DNA of 64,000 nt from Actinomycetota bacterium (GTDB lineage: Bacteria > Actinomycetota > Actinomycetes > Nanopelagicales > Nanopelagicaceae): positions 38,321-102,320 of the forward strand of contig CANBSP010000005.1 of the NCBI GenBank assembly GCA_947372165.1, given 5' to 3'. The notes below the pieces were generated by a model, which saw nothing but the letters and a program-made list of their open reading frames with translations, was not told the origin of the DNA and did not search any database. Position 1 is the first letter of the stretch; each line of letters begins with the position of its first letter. Both the position numbers and the translations under genes were made by a program. Positions 1-9,117 of this stretch are shown here, in pieces.

Positions 1-125
1 TCAGCCTACTTCCAGGAAGCCGGCATATCTTTGTCGTCAGTGGTGATCGCGCGACCCTAGATACGGTAAAGACGAAGATTGCCGATCTGGTCTGGTCACA
101 TAATAGAGTGGTAAATAATGGCTGA
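1..125 (+). CDS. 3' end of an unidentified gene (partial)
   Basis: One frame is open from the window edge (first full codon at 3) to a TGA at 123-125, giving the last 40 residues of a protein that starts outside the window. It contains HIFVVSGDRATLDTV and ends in WSHNRVVNNG. The stop lies 8 bp inside the start of the GH28 gene, the usual mark of translational coupling in one operon. I do not recognise the family; a role in the same uronate or pectin pathway is only a guess from the coupling. Confidence 0.55.
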   Translation, partial: SLLPGSRHIFVVSGDRATLDTVKTKIADLVWSHNRVVNNG

Positions 126-1521
126 TTTTCTTATCTCTGATTTTGGCGCAGTGGCTGATGGAGTGACCAATAACTCTAACGCGATACAAGCGGCAATTGA
201 CGCTGCTTTTAGCGCTGGTGGGGGCCGGGTAGTGGTGCCAGCAGGCGGAACTTTCCTCACTGGTTCATTCGCTCTTAAGTCAAATATCGAATTCCATCTT
301 GAAGAAGGTTCGAGAATTCTCGCCTCCTCAGATTATGCAGATTATCTACCCGAGCACTCGATCGATCTTCTCACCGGCGGAGTCGTCGTGGAAGATGTTT
401 TGCCTCGTAGGGCATTTATGGTTGCCTATCAAGCCCACAACCTGCGAATCACCGGAACGGGTGAGATTAACGGTAATGCAGATGGATTTATCTTAGAGCG
501 TGGCCGTTATATCCATTCCATGCGTGCCCCAGTAGGTGGTAAGTCGCAATATATGGAACGCCCCTTCACTCTCTTCTTCATTGAATCAGATGCTGTTGAG
601 ATTGCAGATGTCACAATCAAGGACCCGGCTTTCTGGGCGCTGCGACTTACTGGATGTAATAACCTAGAAATTCATCGCATCAAGATCCTCACCGACTTAA
701 TGGTGCCCAATGCCGACGGTATAGATATCGATCGATGTCAGAATGTTCGCATCGATAGCTGCACCCTCATTACTGCAGATGATTGTATTTCGCTGAAATC
801 GTGTGCTGGAACAGCAAAGTATGGAGTGGTTGAAAACATCATCATCTCTAATACATATATGAAGAGCACTTCCGGTGCGATTACTCTTGGCACTGAAGCT
901 TGTGGGGATATCCGCAATGTCATAGTCTCTGACTGCACTGTTGAGGATAGCCATCGAGGGTTCGCGGTTCGACCACGCGAAGGGGGAACAGTCTCCAATG
1001 TTCACTTCCTAAATTGCTCTGTCGCAACACGAACGTTTAGCGATCAATGGTGGGGTCATGGCGAAGCACTTCATGTCACCGCCTCGGCATGGAATGAACC
1101 ATCCTTAGGAACTGATGGAAACCCCGAGCGTTTGCTCGAAGGCAAGGTAGATGGCATTCGTTTTACCAATATCACTGTCCAAAGTGAGGCTGGGATACTC
1201 ATTTGGGGCGCCCACCCCGAACTCATTAAGAATGTGGAATTTGATGAGATTCGCCTCGAAATGGTGAAGAGTTCTAAGTGGCCAGCGCGTACGGATCTGC
1301 GTCCCAATGACATTACCCCTGTGATCGAAGGTGCCCATAGCGCGATCACCATGATGAACGCCGAGTCAGTAGCGATCACGAATTCAGAGATTGTCTGGGA
1401 TCTGAAGACGGCACATGAATATAGATCTGCACTTTTAATCTCCAATGTAATAAATTTTGTTCAACATCAGATTCTGATGACTCCTCCAACACCGACTTCA
1501 CAACTTATTATTACAAGCTGA
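118..1521 (+). CDS. GH28 family glycoside hydrolase (exo-polygalacturonase-like)
   Basis: A right-handed beta-helix enzyme of the polygalacturonase family, expected to hydrolyse alpha-galacturonide or rhamnogalacturonide links. The N-terminus has the usual DFGAVADGVTNNSNAIQAAI block. The catalytic aspartates are visible as NAD (Asp200) and ADD (Asp221/222). The GHG histidine motif is not seen; the corresponding stretch reads SGAITLGTE, as in exo-acting or divergent members, and RIK is replaced by RPR. There is no signal peptide, so it probably acts in the cytoplasm on imported oligosaccharides. Its ATG overlaps the stop of the preceding gene by 8 bp and the acyltransferase follows after 6 bp. 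The family is clear; the exact substrate is not. Confidence 0.85.
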   Translation: MADFLISDFGAVADGVTNNSNAIQAAIDAAFSAGGGRVVVPAGGTFLTGSFALKSNIEFHLEEGSRILASSDYADYLPEHSIDLLTGGVVVEDVLPRRAFMVAYQAHNLRITGTGEINGNADGFILERGRYIHSMRAPVGGKSQYMERPFTLFFIESDAVEIADVTIKDPAFWALRLTGCNNLEIHRIKILTDLMVPNADGIDIDRCQNVRIDSCTLITADDCISLKSCAGTAKYGVVENIIISNTYMKSTSGAITLGTEACGDIRNVIVSDCTVEDSHRGFAVRPREGGTVSNVHFLNCSVATRTFSDQWWGHGEALHVTASAWNEPSLGTDGNPERLLEGKVDGIRFTNITVQSEAGILIWGAHPELIKNVEFDEIRLEMVKSSKWPARTDLRPNDITPVIEGAHSAITMMNAESVAITNSEIVWDLKTAHEYRSALLISNVINFVQHQILMTPPTPTSQLIITS

Positions 1522-1527
1522 TCTCCT

Positions 1528-2652
1528 ATGCAGATAAAGCGAGATATCCAAGGGGTTAGAGCCCTTGCGGTCTTGCTTGTTATCGCAAATCATCTCTATC
1601 CCCATCAGATCGCTGGTGGGTATATTGGCGTCGATATCTTCTTTGCTCTCTCTGGATATCTGATTACTGGACAACTCCTCCAGAGAGAGGGGATATCCGT
1701 GAGAAGAGGTATTCGTGACTTCTATGCAAGCCGAATTCGAAGGATCCTTCCCAGCGCGCTTCTTACAATACTTGTAACCGATTACTTCGCCTTCTCGCTC
1801 CTTGGTCCAATTGAGGGCCTTCGTGTGAATAAGGATGGTTTCTGGTCCACACTCTTCTTAGCCAATAATTGGTTCAACTCCGTCAAACTCGACTACTTTG
1901 GCAATGCGCAGGCGATCTCGCTTTTGCAACATTATTGGTCGCTAGCAGTAGAGGAACAGTTCTACATCTTCTGGCCGATCGTGCTTCTCTCCTCACTTCT
2001 ACTCTTGAGGAAAAAGAGAGTGTTGGTAAAGGTTCTGCCAATCCTTATTCTTGGTACCTCACTTTGTTGTGCCGCTCTCGAAATCCATCGCGGTGTTCCT
2101 ACTTCATACCTTGCAACTGCTACTCGTATTTGGGAGTTGATGGCTGGCGCACTTTTGGCAACATGGGCGCCAAATGGGCGTGAAATAAGGTCTCTGCCAC
2201 ACCTAAAGAGTGCCTCATTCATCACTCTCGTAGGAATCGCATTTATCTACACTGACCACACGGGAGTTCCAGGATTAGCCACGATCCCAGTAATACTTGC
2301 CACGGTAGTTCTCGTAACACCCGGTCACACGGGAAGACCACTGAGTGCTCTGCTGGAAAATAAAGTGTCCTTCTATATTGGTGCAATCTCCTACGTTCTC
2401 TACCTCTGGCATTGGCCGGTGATTGCGCTTTGGGAAAAGTATCAGGGGAGTTCACTCCATGGCAGCCAACCACTCTTGGCAGTTGTACTAGCTTTCACCC
2501 TCAGCGTCCTCACTCATCACCTCGTTGAGAATCCCATCCGCTTCTCTCCATATCTTCTTGGCAAGCCCTACGTAAGTATCTGCGGAGGTCTCACTCTTAT
2601 TGCACTAACAATCGGCATTATTCAATGGGTCAGAGTGGCGCATGGAGTCTAA
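1528..2652 (+). CDS. Acyltransferase 3 (OafA/AT3) family membrane protein
   Basis: An integral membrane O-acyltransferase of 374 residues with about ten hydrophobic segments. The family signature is at the N-terminus: RDIQGVRALAVLLVIANHLYP with the conserved His22, then GGYIGVDIFFALSGYLIT. AT3 proteins move acetyl or other acyl groups across the membrane onto cell-surface carbohydrate. Many relatives carry a fused C-terminal SGNH domain. This one ends right after the membrane part, and a separately encoded SGNH protein starts 13 bp downstream. The ribosome site is weak, so translation probably depends on coupling to the GH28 stop 6 bp upstream. Confidence 0.88.
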   Translation: MQIKRDIQGVRALAVLLVIANHLYPHQIAGGYIGVDIFFALSGYLITGQLLQREGISVRRGIRDFYASRIRRILPSALLTILVTDYFAFSLLGPIEGLRVNKDGFWSTLFLANNWFNSVKLDYFGNAQAISLLQHYWSLAVEEQFYIFWPIVLLSSLLLLRKKRVLVKVLPILILGTSLCCAALEIHRGVPTSYLATATRIWELMAGALLATWAPNGREIRSLPHLKSASFITLVGIAFIYTDHTGVPGLATIPVILATVVLVTPGHTGRPLSALLENKVSFYIGAISYVLYLWHWPVIALWEKYQGSSLHGSQPLLAVVLAFTLSVLTHHLVENPIRFSPYLLGKPYVSICGGLTLIALTIGIIQWVRVAHGV

Positions 2653-2665
2653 GAGAGGTAATCGT

Positions 2666-3700
2666 ATGAAGAAGTTCATCATCGCAATGGCAGCACTGCT
2701 CACCTCAGCGAGTGTGATCGCTAGCCCTTCTCTTGGCGCAGTCAATAAATTGGGCGGTAGCTGCACAAAGGTAGGGGCTATCTCCGGTGCTCTCATCTGC
2801 CAAAAGAGCGGAAGCAAACTTCTGTGGGCAAAGTACTCATCTCCAAAACCTGCACCAAGCTCTGCCGATTACATCACCCCGCAAGTCCTAGCCGCACTTA
2901 AGGTCACAAAAATTCCCGCCAATTTAACGCCGCCTATCGCGAAAGTGCCTACAGATAAGAGTTTTTGGCTCGATCAGGCTTGTTCAGTGGATTTTGCAGA
3001 TGTGAAAACCCCTGATTGCCAAGCGGGAGATCAAAAGGGAAGCAAGATCATGGTTGTTTATGGTGATTCACACGCATCGATGTGGATGACAGCACTGAAT
3101 CAGATCGCGATCGATTCTGGTTACAAGATCTATCTCTTTGCAAAACTTGCCTGCCCAATCCTTGAGGTTCCTATCTGGTCCTACCAACTCAATCGGCCAT
3201 TCACTGAATGTAATGATTGGCAGAAGTTGGTCCTGCCTAAGATCGCAGATCTTCATCCTGATCTTCTGATCACCACTGATCAGTTCAAGCCGGCCGTGAC
3301 CAATGGCGCGAAATCAGATTTCGACACCCCATTCCTCTGGACCGATCAATTTCCAAAGGCGCTGGCCCATCTAAAACTGATTGCCAAAAAAGTTGTAGTG
3401 ATCTCAAACAATCCAAGTATGTCGACTGACTCTGCCAGCTGTGCCTCGCGGCCAGGTGCAAATATCGTCTCTTGTTCCTCGGGAAGATCTGCGGCAGATA
3501 ATCACGTCATTAACAACATTGAGCAATCGGCTGCCAAGTCACTTGGTATTCCATTCGTCGATGTCGTCCCGTGGGCCTGCTCACCCGATCTCTGCCCTGT
3601 GATCATCAACAATATCTTCGTCTACTTTGATCAGTGGCACTTCACCGCAAGTTATGTATCCTGGTTAACTCCGGCATTGAAAAAAGCCCTGAATCTATAG
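2666..3700 (+). CDS. Secreted SGNH-fold acyltransferase/esterase partner of the AT3 protein
   Basis: Start ATG 2666 is preferred over the in-frame ATG at 2642 because AGAGAGG (2651-2657) precedes it and it opens a clean signal peptide (MKKFIIAMAALLTSASVIA). A small cysteine module with CTKVG, ICQKSG and KLLWAK follows at about residues 33-55. The SGNH catalytic blocks are GDSH (residues 133-136) and DQWH (322-325), which provide the nucleophilic Ser and the Asp/His pair. In fused AT3-SGNH proteins this domain finishes acyl transfer outside the membrane, so this is probably the detached second half of such an enzyme. Substrate unknown; surface glycan is the likely target. Confidence 0.8.
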   Translation: MKKFIIAMAALLTSASVIASPSLGAVNKLGGSCTKVGAISGALICQKSGSKLLWAKYSSPKPAPSSADYITPQVLAALKVTKIPANLTPPIAKVPTDKSFWLDQACSVDFADVKTPDCQAGDQKGSKIMVVYGDSHASMWMTALNQIAIDSGYKIYLFAKLACPILEVPIWSYQLNRPFTECNDWQKLVLPKIADLHPDLLITTDQFKPAVTNGAKSDFDTPFLWTDQFPKALAHLKLIAKKVVVISNNPSMSTDSASCASRPGANIVSCSSGRSAADNHVINNIEQSAAKSLGIPFVDVVPWACSPDLCPVIINNIFVYFDQWHFTASYVSWLTPALKKALNL

Positions 3701-3746
3701 CGAAAAAGAGTGATTTTGGCCTGAAATTCATCTCTTCTAGTGGGAA

Positions 3747-4772
3747 CTATTTAGGAGCTTTTCCCGTGCTCTCTCGAACCTCAAGGAAACCACACCATAA
3801 TTTTTCTGGATCAGGGATATCCATCTGGGCAAGTTTTTTGATGAGGGCAGTGGCTGCCGCACCACCAATACTTGTTGCAGGAGGAGAAATTGTGGTCAGG
3901 CTTGGTTCTTGCGCAAGCGCTTCCACAGAATTTGAATCGATACATACAATGGATAGGTCACGAGGAATTCTTAGACCTTCTCGTTGAACGCCACGTGAAA
4001 AGCCAGCTATCGCTTCTGAATTAATCGACACTATTCCGGTTGGTCTCTTGCTGACCTTTGCAAAATCTCTTCCAACAACCATTCCGGCATCGGCCGACAT
4101 TTCAGCATGCAAGATAGAGAGATCAATATTCAATTCTTTTGCGACTTCTAAAGCGACGGTCTCGGCGCGAACAATCGCACCAAATCCCTCATCAGCCTGC
4201 TGAGTAGATGTACTCAAATAAGCGATTTTCTTATGGCCCAGCCGAATTAGTTCTTCGATGGCCATTCGAACTGCGCTGTCAAAGTCTCGGTCAGCATAAA
4301 TATCGTTTTCAGGTTTTGCGGTTCGCCCAATGAGTGCAACCGGAATTCCGAGTTTCTTAAAGAGTTTGACGCGACTGTCGTTTAAGCGAACTTCCATGAG
4401 AATGACGCCATCAAGTAGACCAGAGTGCGCCTGGGCAATAACGCTATCGATCTCTCGATCTCGTACTGGCCATAAAATCAGGTGGTACCCAAGATTGCGA
4501 GCGGCATCGGCTGCGCCCAATACATAAGTCATATCGCCTTGTGAAATGCCGTGATCATCAACGCCGAAGACGAGAGCGAGCATCTTGCTGCTTCCACTGC
4601 GCAGGGCTGCAGCCACGGCGTTGGGCTTGTAATCCAGCTCCTTCATTGCCTTGAAGATGCGCTTCTTCGTCTCGTCCGATATTGGGCGCGAACCGGAGAG
4701 GGCATAGGAGATCGTGCTTTCGGCTACGCCGGCAGCCTTCGCCACTTCTGACCGTTTCGTCGCTTTTGACAT
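3747..4772 (-). CDS. LacI family transcriptional regulator
   Basis: A 341-residue sugar-responsive repressor. The N-terminal helix-turn-helix reads EVAKAAGVAESTISYALSG, followed by the hinge helix region (NAVAAALRSG) and a periplasmic-binding-protein-like sensor domain. It is divergent from the sugar ABC operon that starts at 4963, and the 190-bp gap holds two LacI-type palindromes, so it very likely represses that operon and perhaps itself. The effector is presumably the sugar handled by the downstream transporter and GH32-like hydrolase. Its 3' end converges on the SGNH gene with 46 bp between the stops. Confidence 0.92.
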   Translation of the reverse strand: MSKATKRSEVAKAAGVAESTISYALSGSRPISDETKKRIFKAMKELDYKPNAVAAALRSGSSKMLALVFGVDDHGISQGDMTYVLGAADAARNLGYHLILWPVRDREIDSVIAQAHSGLLDGVILMEVRLNDSRVKLFKKLGIPVALIGRTAKPENDIYADRDFDSAVRMAIEELIRLGHKKIAYLSTSTQQADEGFGAIVRAETVALEVAKELNIDLSILHAEMSADAGMVVGRDFAKVSKRPTGIVSINSEAIAGFSRGVQREGLRIPRDLSIVCIDSNSVEALAQEPSLTTISPPATSIGGAAATALIKKLAQMDIPDPEKLWCGFLEVRESTGKAPK

Positions 4773-4839
4773 ACCTTTAATCTAAACCACCCCCGCCTTT
4801 ACTCATCATTTTGTTATCAAACTGTTACCTATCTCCATA

Positions 4840-4892
4840 GACACGTGTCGAAAAGAGGAAGTACTCTCTCGGATTGTAATCGACAGGTGTCG
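4840..4892. promoter_or_regulatory. Pair of LacI-type operators upstream of the sugar ABC operon
   Basis: GACACGTGTC (4840-4849) is a perfect palindrome with the central CG step typical of LacI-family sites. CGACAGGTGTCG (4881-4892) is its near-palindromic twin, with CGACA/TGTCG arms. The centres are 42 bp apart, about four helical turns, so two dimers would sit on the same face of the DNA. A possible -10 box TGTAAT (4875-4880) lies just before the second site, so binding there would block transcription of the operon. Confidence 0.65.
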
Positions 4893-4962
4893 ACAGACAC
4901 AAGAGGTTATAACCCACTTGTCGGGGCCACTTCGGAATCGGCAACACCCCTTAGGAGAATAA

Positions 4963-6300
4963 ATGAAGAAAGTAACAAAGCTTGGCGCGGTAGTCCTCGC
5001 TGCATTGTTGACATCTTCTGTAACAGTTGCGACAACAGCTCACGCTGCAACTTGTGCAAAGAAGACAAACGTTGTGATGCTTGGAACTATCAAGACCGAA
5101 ATCCGCGATCAGTTCCTTGCAGCTGTCGCCGATTACAATAAGAGCCAGAAGTGCTACACACTTAAGTCTGTTCCTGGCGACTCAAAGCTCACATTCCTCC
5201 AGAACGTAACTCCTATGTACGCTGCGAAGAATGCTCCAACAATCATGTACACACTTCAAGAGATTCCTGACATGGCTGACAAGGTCATGGACTGGAAGGG
5301 AACCACTCTTGCAAAGTTGACTCCATCAGGACTTCTCGCAGCTGCAAACGTCGGTGGAAAGCAAGTTGGTGTCCCATCAACTGCTGAAGCTTTCGGTCTT
5401 CTCTACAACAAGAAGGTTCTTGACGCTGCCGGAATCACCCCTGCATCAATCAAGACACGTACAGATCTAGAAGCCGCTTTCAAGACCTTGCAGGCAAAGG
5501 GTAAGAAGGCAATTCACTTCTCAGCAATCTGGTGGTCACTTGGTGCTCACTTCACAAATATCTTCCATGCGAATTCAGCCACAACTCATGAAGGTCGTCT
5601 AGCAGTTCTTGATTCACTCGCTGCTGGCACAAAGGATCTTTCAGCTGATCCTGTCTTCAAGAATTGGTTGGCAACATTCGATCTCCTCAAGAAGTACAAC
5701 GGTTCAACTGCGAATCTCACAGATACTGAATACGATGCTTCTATCGCAGATCTAGCAAGTGGCGATTACGGTTTCTTGTTCCAGGGTAACTGGACCGAGC
5801 CAAACCTCATCACAGCTGGTGCAGGAACTGACTTTGGCATCATGCCATTGCCAATCAGCACTGATGCGAAGGCTTATGGAAATGATTCCATTCCAGTCGG
5901 CGTACCTGGCTACTTCATGATCGACAAGATGCAGTCAACCCCTGAACAGCGTGCCGGAGCTATCGACTTCCTTACATGGCTCTATACCTCTAAGGCTGGT
6001 CAGCACCACGTTTCAGACCCAACCACCAAGACTGGTGGCGGAATGGGCTTCATTCCTGTCTATGCAAAGTGGACTGTTCCACCAAGCACATTCATGTCTA
6101 AGAAGATCGCTGAGTACGTAGCAGCAAACAAGACTCTTGAGTGGATCAACACTTACTACCCAGCTGGCTTGCAAGAAACAGTCGGCAAGGTCTCTATGCA
6201 GCAGTACTTCACTGACAAGATCTCTGCTACAGACCTCGCAAAGGCAATCCAGGATGCTTGGAAGGGTCAAGTAAAGACCTGGCGTGGAGTGAAGAAGTAA
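4963..6300 (+). CDS. Sugar ABC transporter substrate-binding protein (CUT1 type)
   Basis: An extracellular solute-binding protein family 1 member of 445 residues that delivers a sugar or oligosaccharide to the permeases encoded next. AGGAG (4953-4957) gives a strong ribosome site for ATG 4963. The signal peptide (MKKVTKLGAVVLAALLTSS through TTAHA) looks like a type I signal; the nearby cysteine in AATC does not fit a lipobox. The coding sequence uses a narrow set of codons (AAG, CTC/CTT, GCA), which suggests high expression. A hairpin at 6347-6385 separates it from the permease genes. No ATPase gene is in the operon, so a shared MsmK/UgpC-type ATPase is expected elsewhere. Confidence 0.92.
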   Translation: MKKVTKLGAVVLAALLTSSVTVATTAHAATCAKKTNVVMLGTIKTEIRDQFLAAVADYNKSQKCYTLKSVPGDSKLTFLQNVTPMYAAKNAPTIMYTLQEIPDMADKVMDWKGTTLAKLTPSGLLAAANVGGKQVGVPSTAEAFGLLYNKKVLDAAGITPASIKTRTDLEAAFKTLQAKGKKAIHFSAIWWSLGAHFTNIFHANSATTHEGRLAVLDSLAAGTKDLSADPVFKNWLATFDLLKKYNGSTANLTDTEYDASIADLASGDYGFLFQGNWTEPNLITAGAGTDFGIMPLPISTDAKAYGNDSIPVGVPGYFMIDKMQSTPEQRAGAIDFLTWLYTSKAGQHHVSDPTTKTGGGMGFIPVYAKWTVPPSTFMSKKIAEYVAANKTLEWINTYYPAGLQETVGKVSMQQYFTDKISATDLAKAIQDAWKGQVKTWRGVKK

Positions 6301-6346
6301 TTTCTCGCTCATAGCCGGTTCTTACTAGCTACAACTAGAAGATAGT

Positions 6347-6385
6347 TGAGGCCATTCGGGGGTTTACCTCCTCTGAATGGCCTCA
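6347..6385 (+). terminator. Intercistronic hairpin after the binding-protein gene
   Basis: A perfect 11-bp inverted repeat: TGAGGCCATTC (6347-6357) pairs with GAATGGCCTCA (6375-6385) around a 17-nt loop. No U-run follows, so it is probably not a strong intrinsic terminator. A stem between a binding-protein gene and its permease genes fits an mRNA-stabilising or attenuating element that keeps the binding protein in excess. Confidence 0.6.
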
Positions 6386-6464
6386 CTACTCTTTACCAGT
6401 GAAAAGTAAGACCAGTAATTTTTAATAAGTCACCAAAAGACAACTGACCGAGAAGGAAGATGTG

Positions 6465-7343
6465 ATGAGCCGCATTAAGCGCACCAAGAACATCAAGAAA
6501 TTTCTAGTTTTTGGGGCAATTCCACTCTCAATCTTTTTGGCTGTGCTCGTCTATCCATTTGCGCGAGGACTATTTCTTACCTTTACCGATTGGAACGGTT
6601 TTGGATATACAAAACTAAACGGTGTCGGAAATTACGTAAAATCGTTTAAGGATCCAACCTTTTGGAGCACTCTCGGCTTCACCCTAAAATTCGTCTTAGT
6701 CTCAATGATTCTTGTGAATGCTGTCGCCTTCGGGCTGGCACTCTTAGTCACGTCAAAGCTCAAGAGTTCTAACCTATTCCGCACATTCTTCTTTATTCCA
6801 AATTTGATTGGTGGCGTTGTCTTAGGCGTCATCTGGCAATTTATCTTTAATACTGCCCTTGTCTCGATCTCGAAGAAATTTGACCTCCCCTTCTTCCAGC
6901 AATCATGGCTTCAAGATACAAATAAGGCCTTCTGGGCACTCATCATCGTGACTGTCTGGCAGTCGTCCGGATACATGATGATTATTTACATAACCGGACT
7001 CATTAGTATCGAACAGGATGTACTAGAGGCTGCCAAGGTGGATGGAGCATCTCCACTTCGCATGCTGACCTCGATCAAGATTCCGTTAATGGCACAGTCA
7101 TTCACCATCGCACTCTTCTTAACAATGCGCGGTGGATTCATGGCATACGACGTAAATCTCTCACTGACGGGCGGCGGACCATTCCGCACCACCGAACTAG
7201 TTTCATTGCATATCTTCCAAGAAGCATTTGCCTTCGGCCACTTTGGGACAGGGCAGGCTCAAGCAGTAGTGATGTTCGTTATGGTCGCTCTAGCAGCCCT
7301 TATCCAAGTCGCAGTGAGCAAGCGAGCGGAGGTTCAGCAATGA
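6465..7343 (+). CDS. Sugar ABC transporter permease, MalF/UgpA type
   Basis: An inner-membrane permease of the CUT1 class with about six transmembrane helices. The EAA loop that contacts the ATPase is visible as LEAAKVDGASPLRMLTSIKIPLM. ATG 6465 is chosen over the adjacent in-frame GTG 6462 because AAGGA (6453-6457) is better spaced from it. The gene overlaps the next permease by 4 bp (ATGA), so the two halves of the channel are made in equal amounts. Substrate follows from the operon: the LacI-controlled sugar cleaved by the GH32-like enzyme. Confidence 0.92.
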   Translation: MSRIKRTKNIKKFLVFGAIPLSIFLAVLVYPFARGLFLTFTDWNGFGYTKLNGVGNYVKSFKDPTFWSTLGFTLKFVLVSMILVNAVAFGLALLVTSKLKSSNLFRTFFFIPNLIGGVVLGVIWQFIFNTALVSISKKFDLPFFQQSWLQDTNKAFWALIIVTVWQSSGYMMIIYITGLISIEQDVLEAAKVDGASPLRMLTSIKIPLMAQSFTIALFLTMRGGFMAYDVNLSLTGGGPFRTTELVSLHIFQEAFAFGHFGTGQAQAVVMFVMVALAALIQVAVSKRAEVQQ

Positions 7344-8173
7344 AAACTTCAAAAATCGGCGGAACATTCGGCAAAAAGGTCATTTTTGGCGTCGGCCTGA
7401 TTGGTTCGATTGCCTATGTCGCACCATTCTTACTCGTTCTTGTGAACTCAGTAAAGCCAAAGTTCGACATTCTCTTAAATCCACTTGCATTGCCAACAAC
7501 TTTCACTTGGGATAACTTTCAACAGGCTTTAGAGAAGATGAACTTCTTCCGATCCCTCGTTAACTCGATCATCATCACCTTCTTCAGTGTCTCTATCCTG
7601 ATCATCTTCTCTTCAATGCTGGCTTTCTACCTCGCTCGGACAAGAAATCGATTCACTAAGACCACCTTCTTGATTCTGGTCGCGTCGATGATTGTGCCCT
7701 TCCAGGCTTTGATGATTCCATTTATGTCGATCTTCGCTCAATTTGTCTCGTTGAATAACCGAATTGCTCTGATCTTCTTCTATCAAGGATTCGGCGTAGC
7801 TCTCTCTACATTCTTGTATCACGGCTTTATCTCAAAGATTCCGGCAGAGATCGATGAAGCCGCTTCGATGGATGGCGCAAATGATTTCACGATCTTCTGG
7901 CGCATTATCTTCCCAATGCTGCGCCCAATTACCGCAACTGTCGCGATTGTGAATTCACTCTGGATTTGGAACGATTTCCTACTTCCTCGTCTAGTTCTCA
8001 CTCAAGAGTCCCAGACTCTTCCGCTCTCCACCTACCTCTTCTACGGCCAATACACCACGGAATATGGCCAGGCGATGGCTGGGTTATTGCTGGCTGTAAT
8101 TCCGATTATCGCCCTATTCCTCTTCTTGCAAAAGCAATTTATTGCGGGTCTTTCTAGTGGTGCAGTGAAATAG
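7340..8173 (+). CDS. Sugar ABC transporter permease, MalG/UgpE type
   Basis: The second CUT1 permease, 277 residues with about six transmembrane helices, partner of the preceding MalF-type protein. Its EAA loop reads IDEAASMDGANDFTIFWRIIFPML. The start overlaps the upstream stop by 4 bp, and the stop shares one base with the GTG of the hydrolase gene. The family is clear from both the loop and the context. Confidence 0.92.
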   Translation: MKTSKIGGTFGKKVIFGVGLIGSIAYVAPFLLVLVNSVKPKFDILLNPLALPTTFTWDNFQQALEKMNFFRSLVNSIIITFFSVSILIIFSSMLAFYLARTRNRFTKTTFLILVASMIVPFQALMIPFMSIFAQFVSLNNRIALIFFYQGFGVALSTFLYHGFISKIPAEIDEAASMDGANDFTIFWRIIFPMLRPITATVAIVNSLWIWNDFLLPRLVLTQESQTLPLSTYLFYGQYTTEYGQAMAGLLLAVIPIIALFLFLQKQFIAGLSSGAVK

Positions 8174-9114
8174 TGCTCGAATTAGCTGATCATTGGGTTT
8201 GGGACTGTTGGCTCTTTGATGACGGTGAAGAGTTTCATATCTTCTTTCTTCGTGCATCCAAGGCACTGATCGATCCTGACCGTCGCCATTTCCGTGCGTC
8301 GGTAGGCCATGCGAAGTCGAAAGATTTAATTAATTGGACCTTACTTCCTGATGCGCTCGTCGCGGCAGATGTACCTGCCTGGGATGAGGTAGCGACGTGG
8401 ACCGGCAGCGTTATTAAAAATCCAAAAGATGGCCTTTATTACATGTTCTATACCGGTGTTACTCGCCCTAATGGTGGGATTGTTCAGCAAATCGGATTGG
8501 CAACGAGTACTGATCTCATAACGTGGCATCGTGACCCAAATAATCCTATGACATCTGCCGACCCAGCTATTTACGAATCCCAAGAAAATGGTGATCAACA
8601 TACAAATTGGCGCGACCCATGGGTCTTCTTTGATGATCGAGACAATTTGTGGCACATGCTCAATACTGCTGACATAAAGAATGGCGGAAAGAAGACGCGT
8701 GCCACTGTGGCACATTCCATCTCATCAGATCTCAGAGAATGGAAAGTTCTACCACCACTTCACGGTGAATCAGGATTCGGGCAGGTGGAGGTCATTCAAG
8801 TCGAGAAGATTGAAGGCCGCTATGTTCTCGTTTTCTGCGTGAATGCTCATGACCTCAATGAGGTAAAACCAGGATTTAAGACTGGTACATATTCAGTCCC
8901 AGCTGATTCGCCAACTGGCCCATTCCACTTTGATCAAACTGACATTATCGACGCAGAGGGGATCTACGCAGGGCGCATCATCAAGGACCGAAGTGGCCAC
9001 TGGGTATTACTAGGCTTTGAGGCAGGCCAGTCGACGGGTGACTTCACTGGCCGGATCTGTGACCCAATTCCACTGGAATTAACCGCCGAAGGCTCTCTCC
9101 GCCGTAAGAAATAA
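8173..9114 (+). CDS. Five-bladed beta-propeller glycosidase, probable beta-fructosidase (GH32/GH68-like)
   Basis: A 313-residue enzyme without signal peptide, so cytoplasmic. Three acidic landmarks of the GH-J clan can be read: Asp11 in VWDCW as the likely nucleophile, Asp148 in the RDP motif (NWRDPWVF), and Glu206 (GQVEVIQ) as the likely acid/base. Repeated FYTG- and D-LI-TW-like strands fit the propeller, and the C-terminal beta-sandwich of classical GH32 invertases is absent. GH43 enzymes share the fold and cannot be excluded. GTG 8173 overlaps the permease stop by 1 bp. As the last gene of the LacI-controlled operon it probably cleaves the imported sugar, which suggests sucrose or a fructo-oligosaccharide. 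Confidence 0.72.
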   Translation: MLELADHWVWDCWLFDDGEEFHIFFLRASKALIDPDRRHFRASVGHAKSKDLINWTLLPDALVAADVPAWDEVATWTGSVIKNPKDGLYYMFYTGVTRPNGGIVQQIGLATSTDLITWHRDPNNPMTSADPAIYESQENGDQHTNWRDPWVFFDDRDNLWHMLNTADIKNGGKKTRATVAHSISSDLREWKVLPPLHGESGFGQVEVIQVEKIEGRYVLVFCVNAHDLNEVKPGFKTGTYSVPADSPTGPFHFDQTDIIDAEGIYAGRIIKDRSGHWVLLGFEAGQSTGDFTGRICDPIPLELTAEGSLRRKK

Positions 9115-9117
9115 CGG

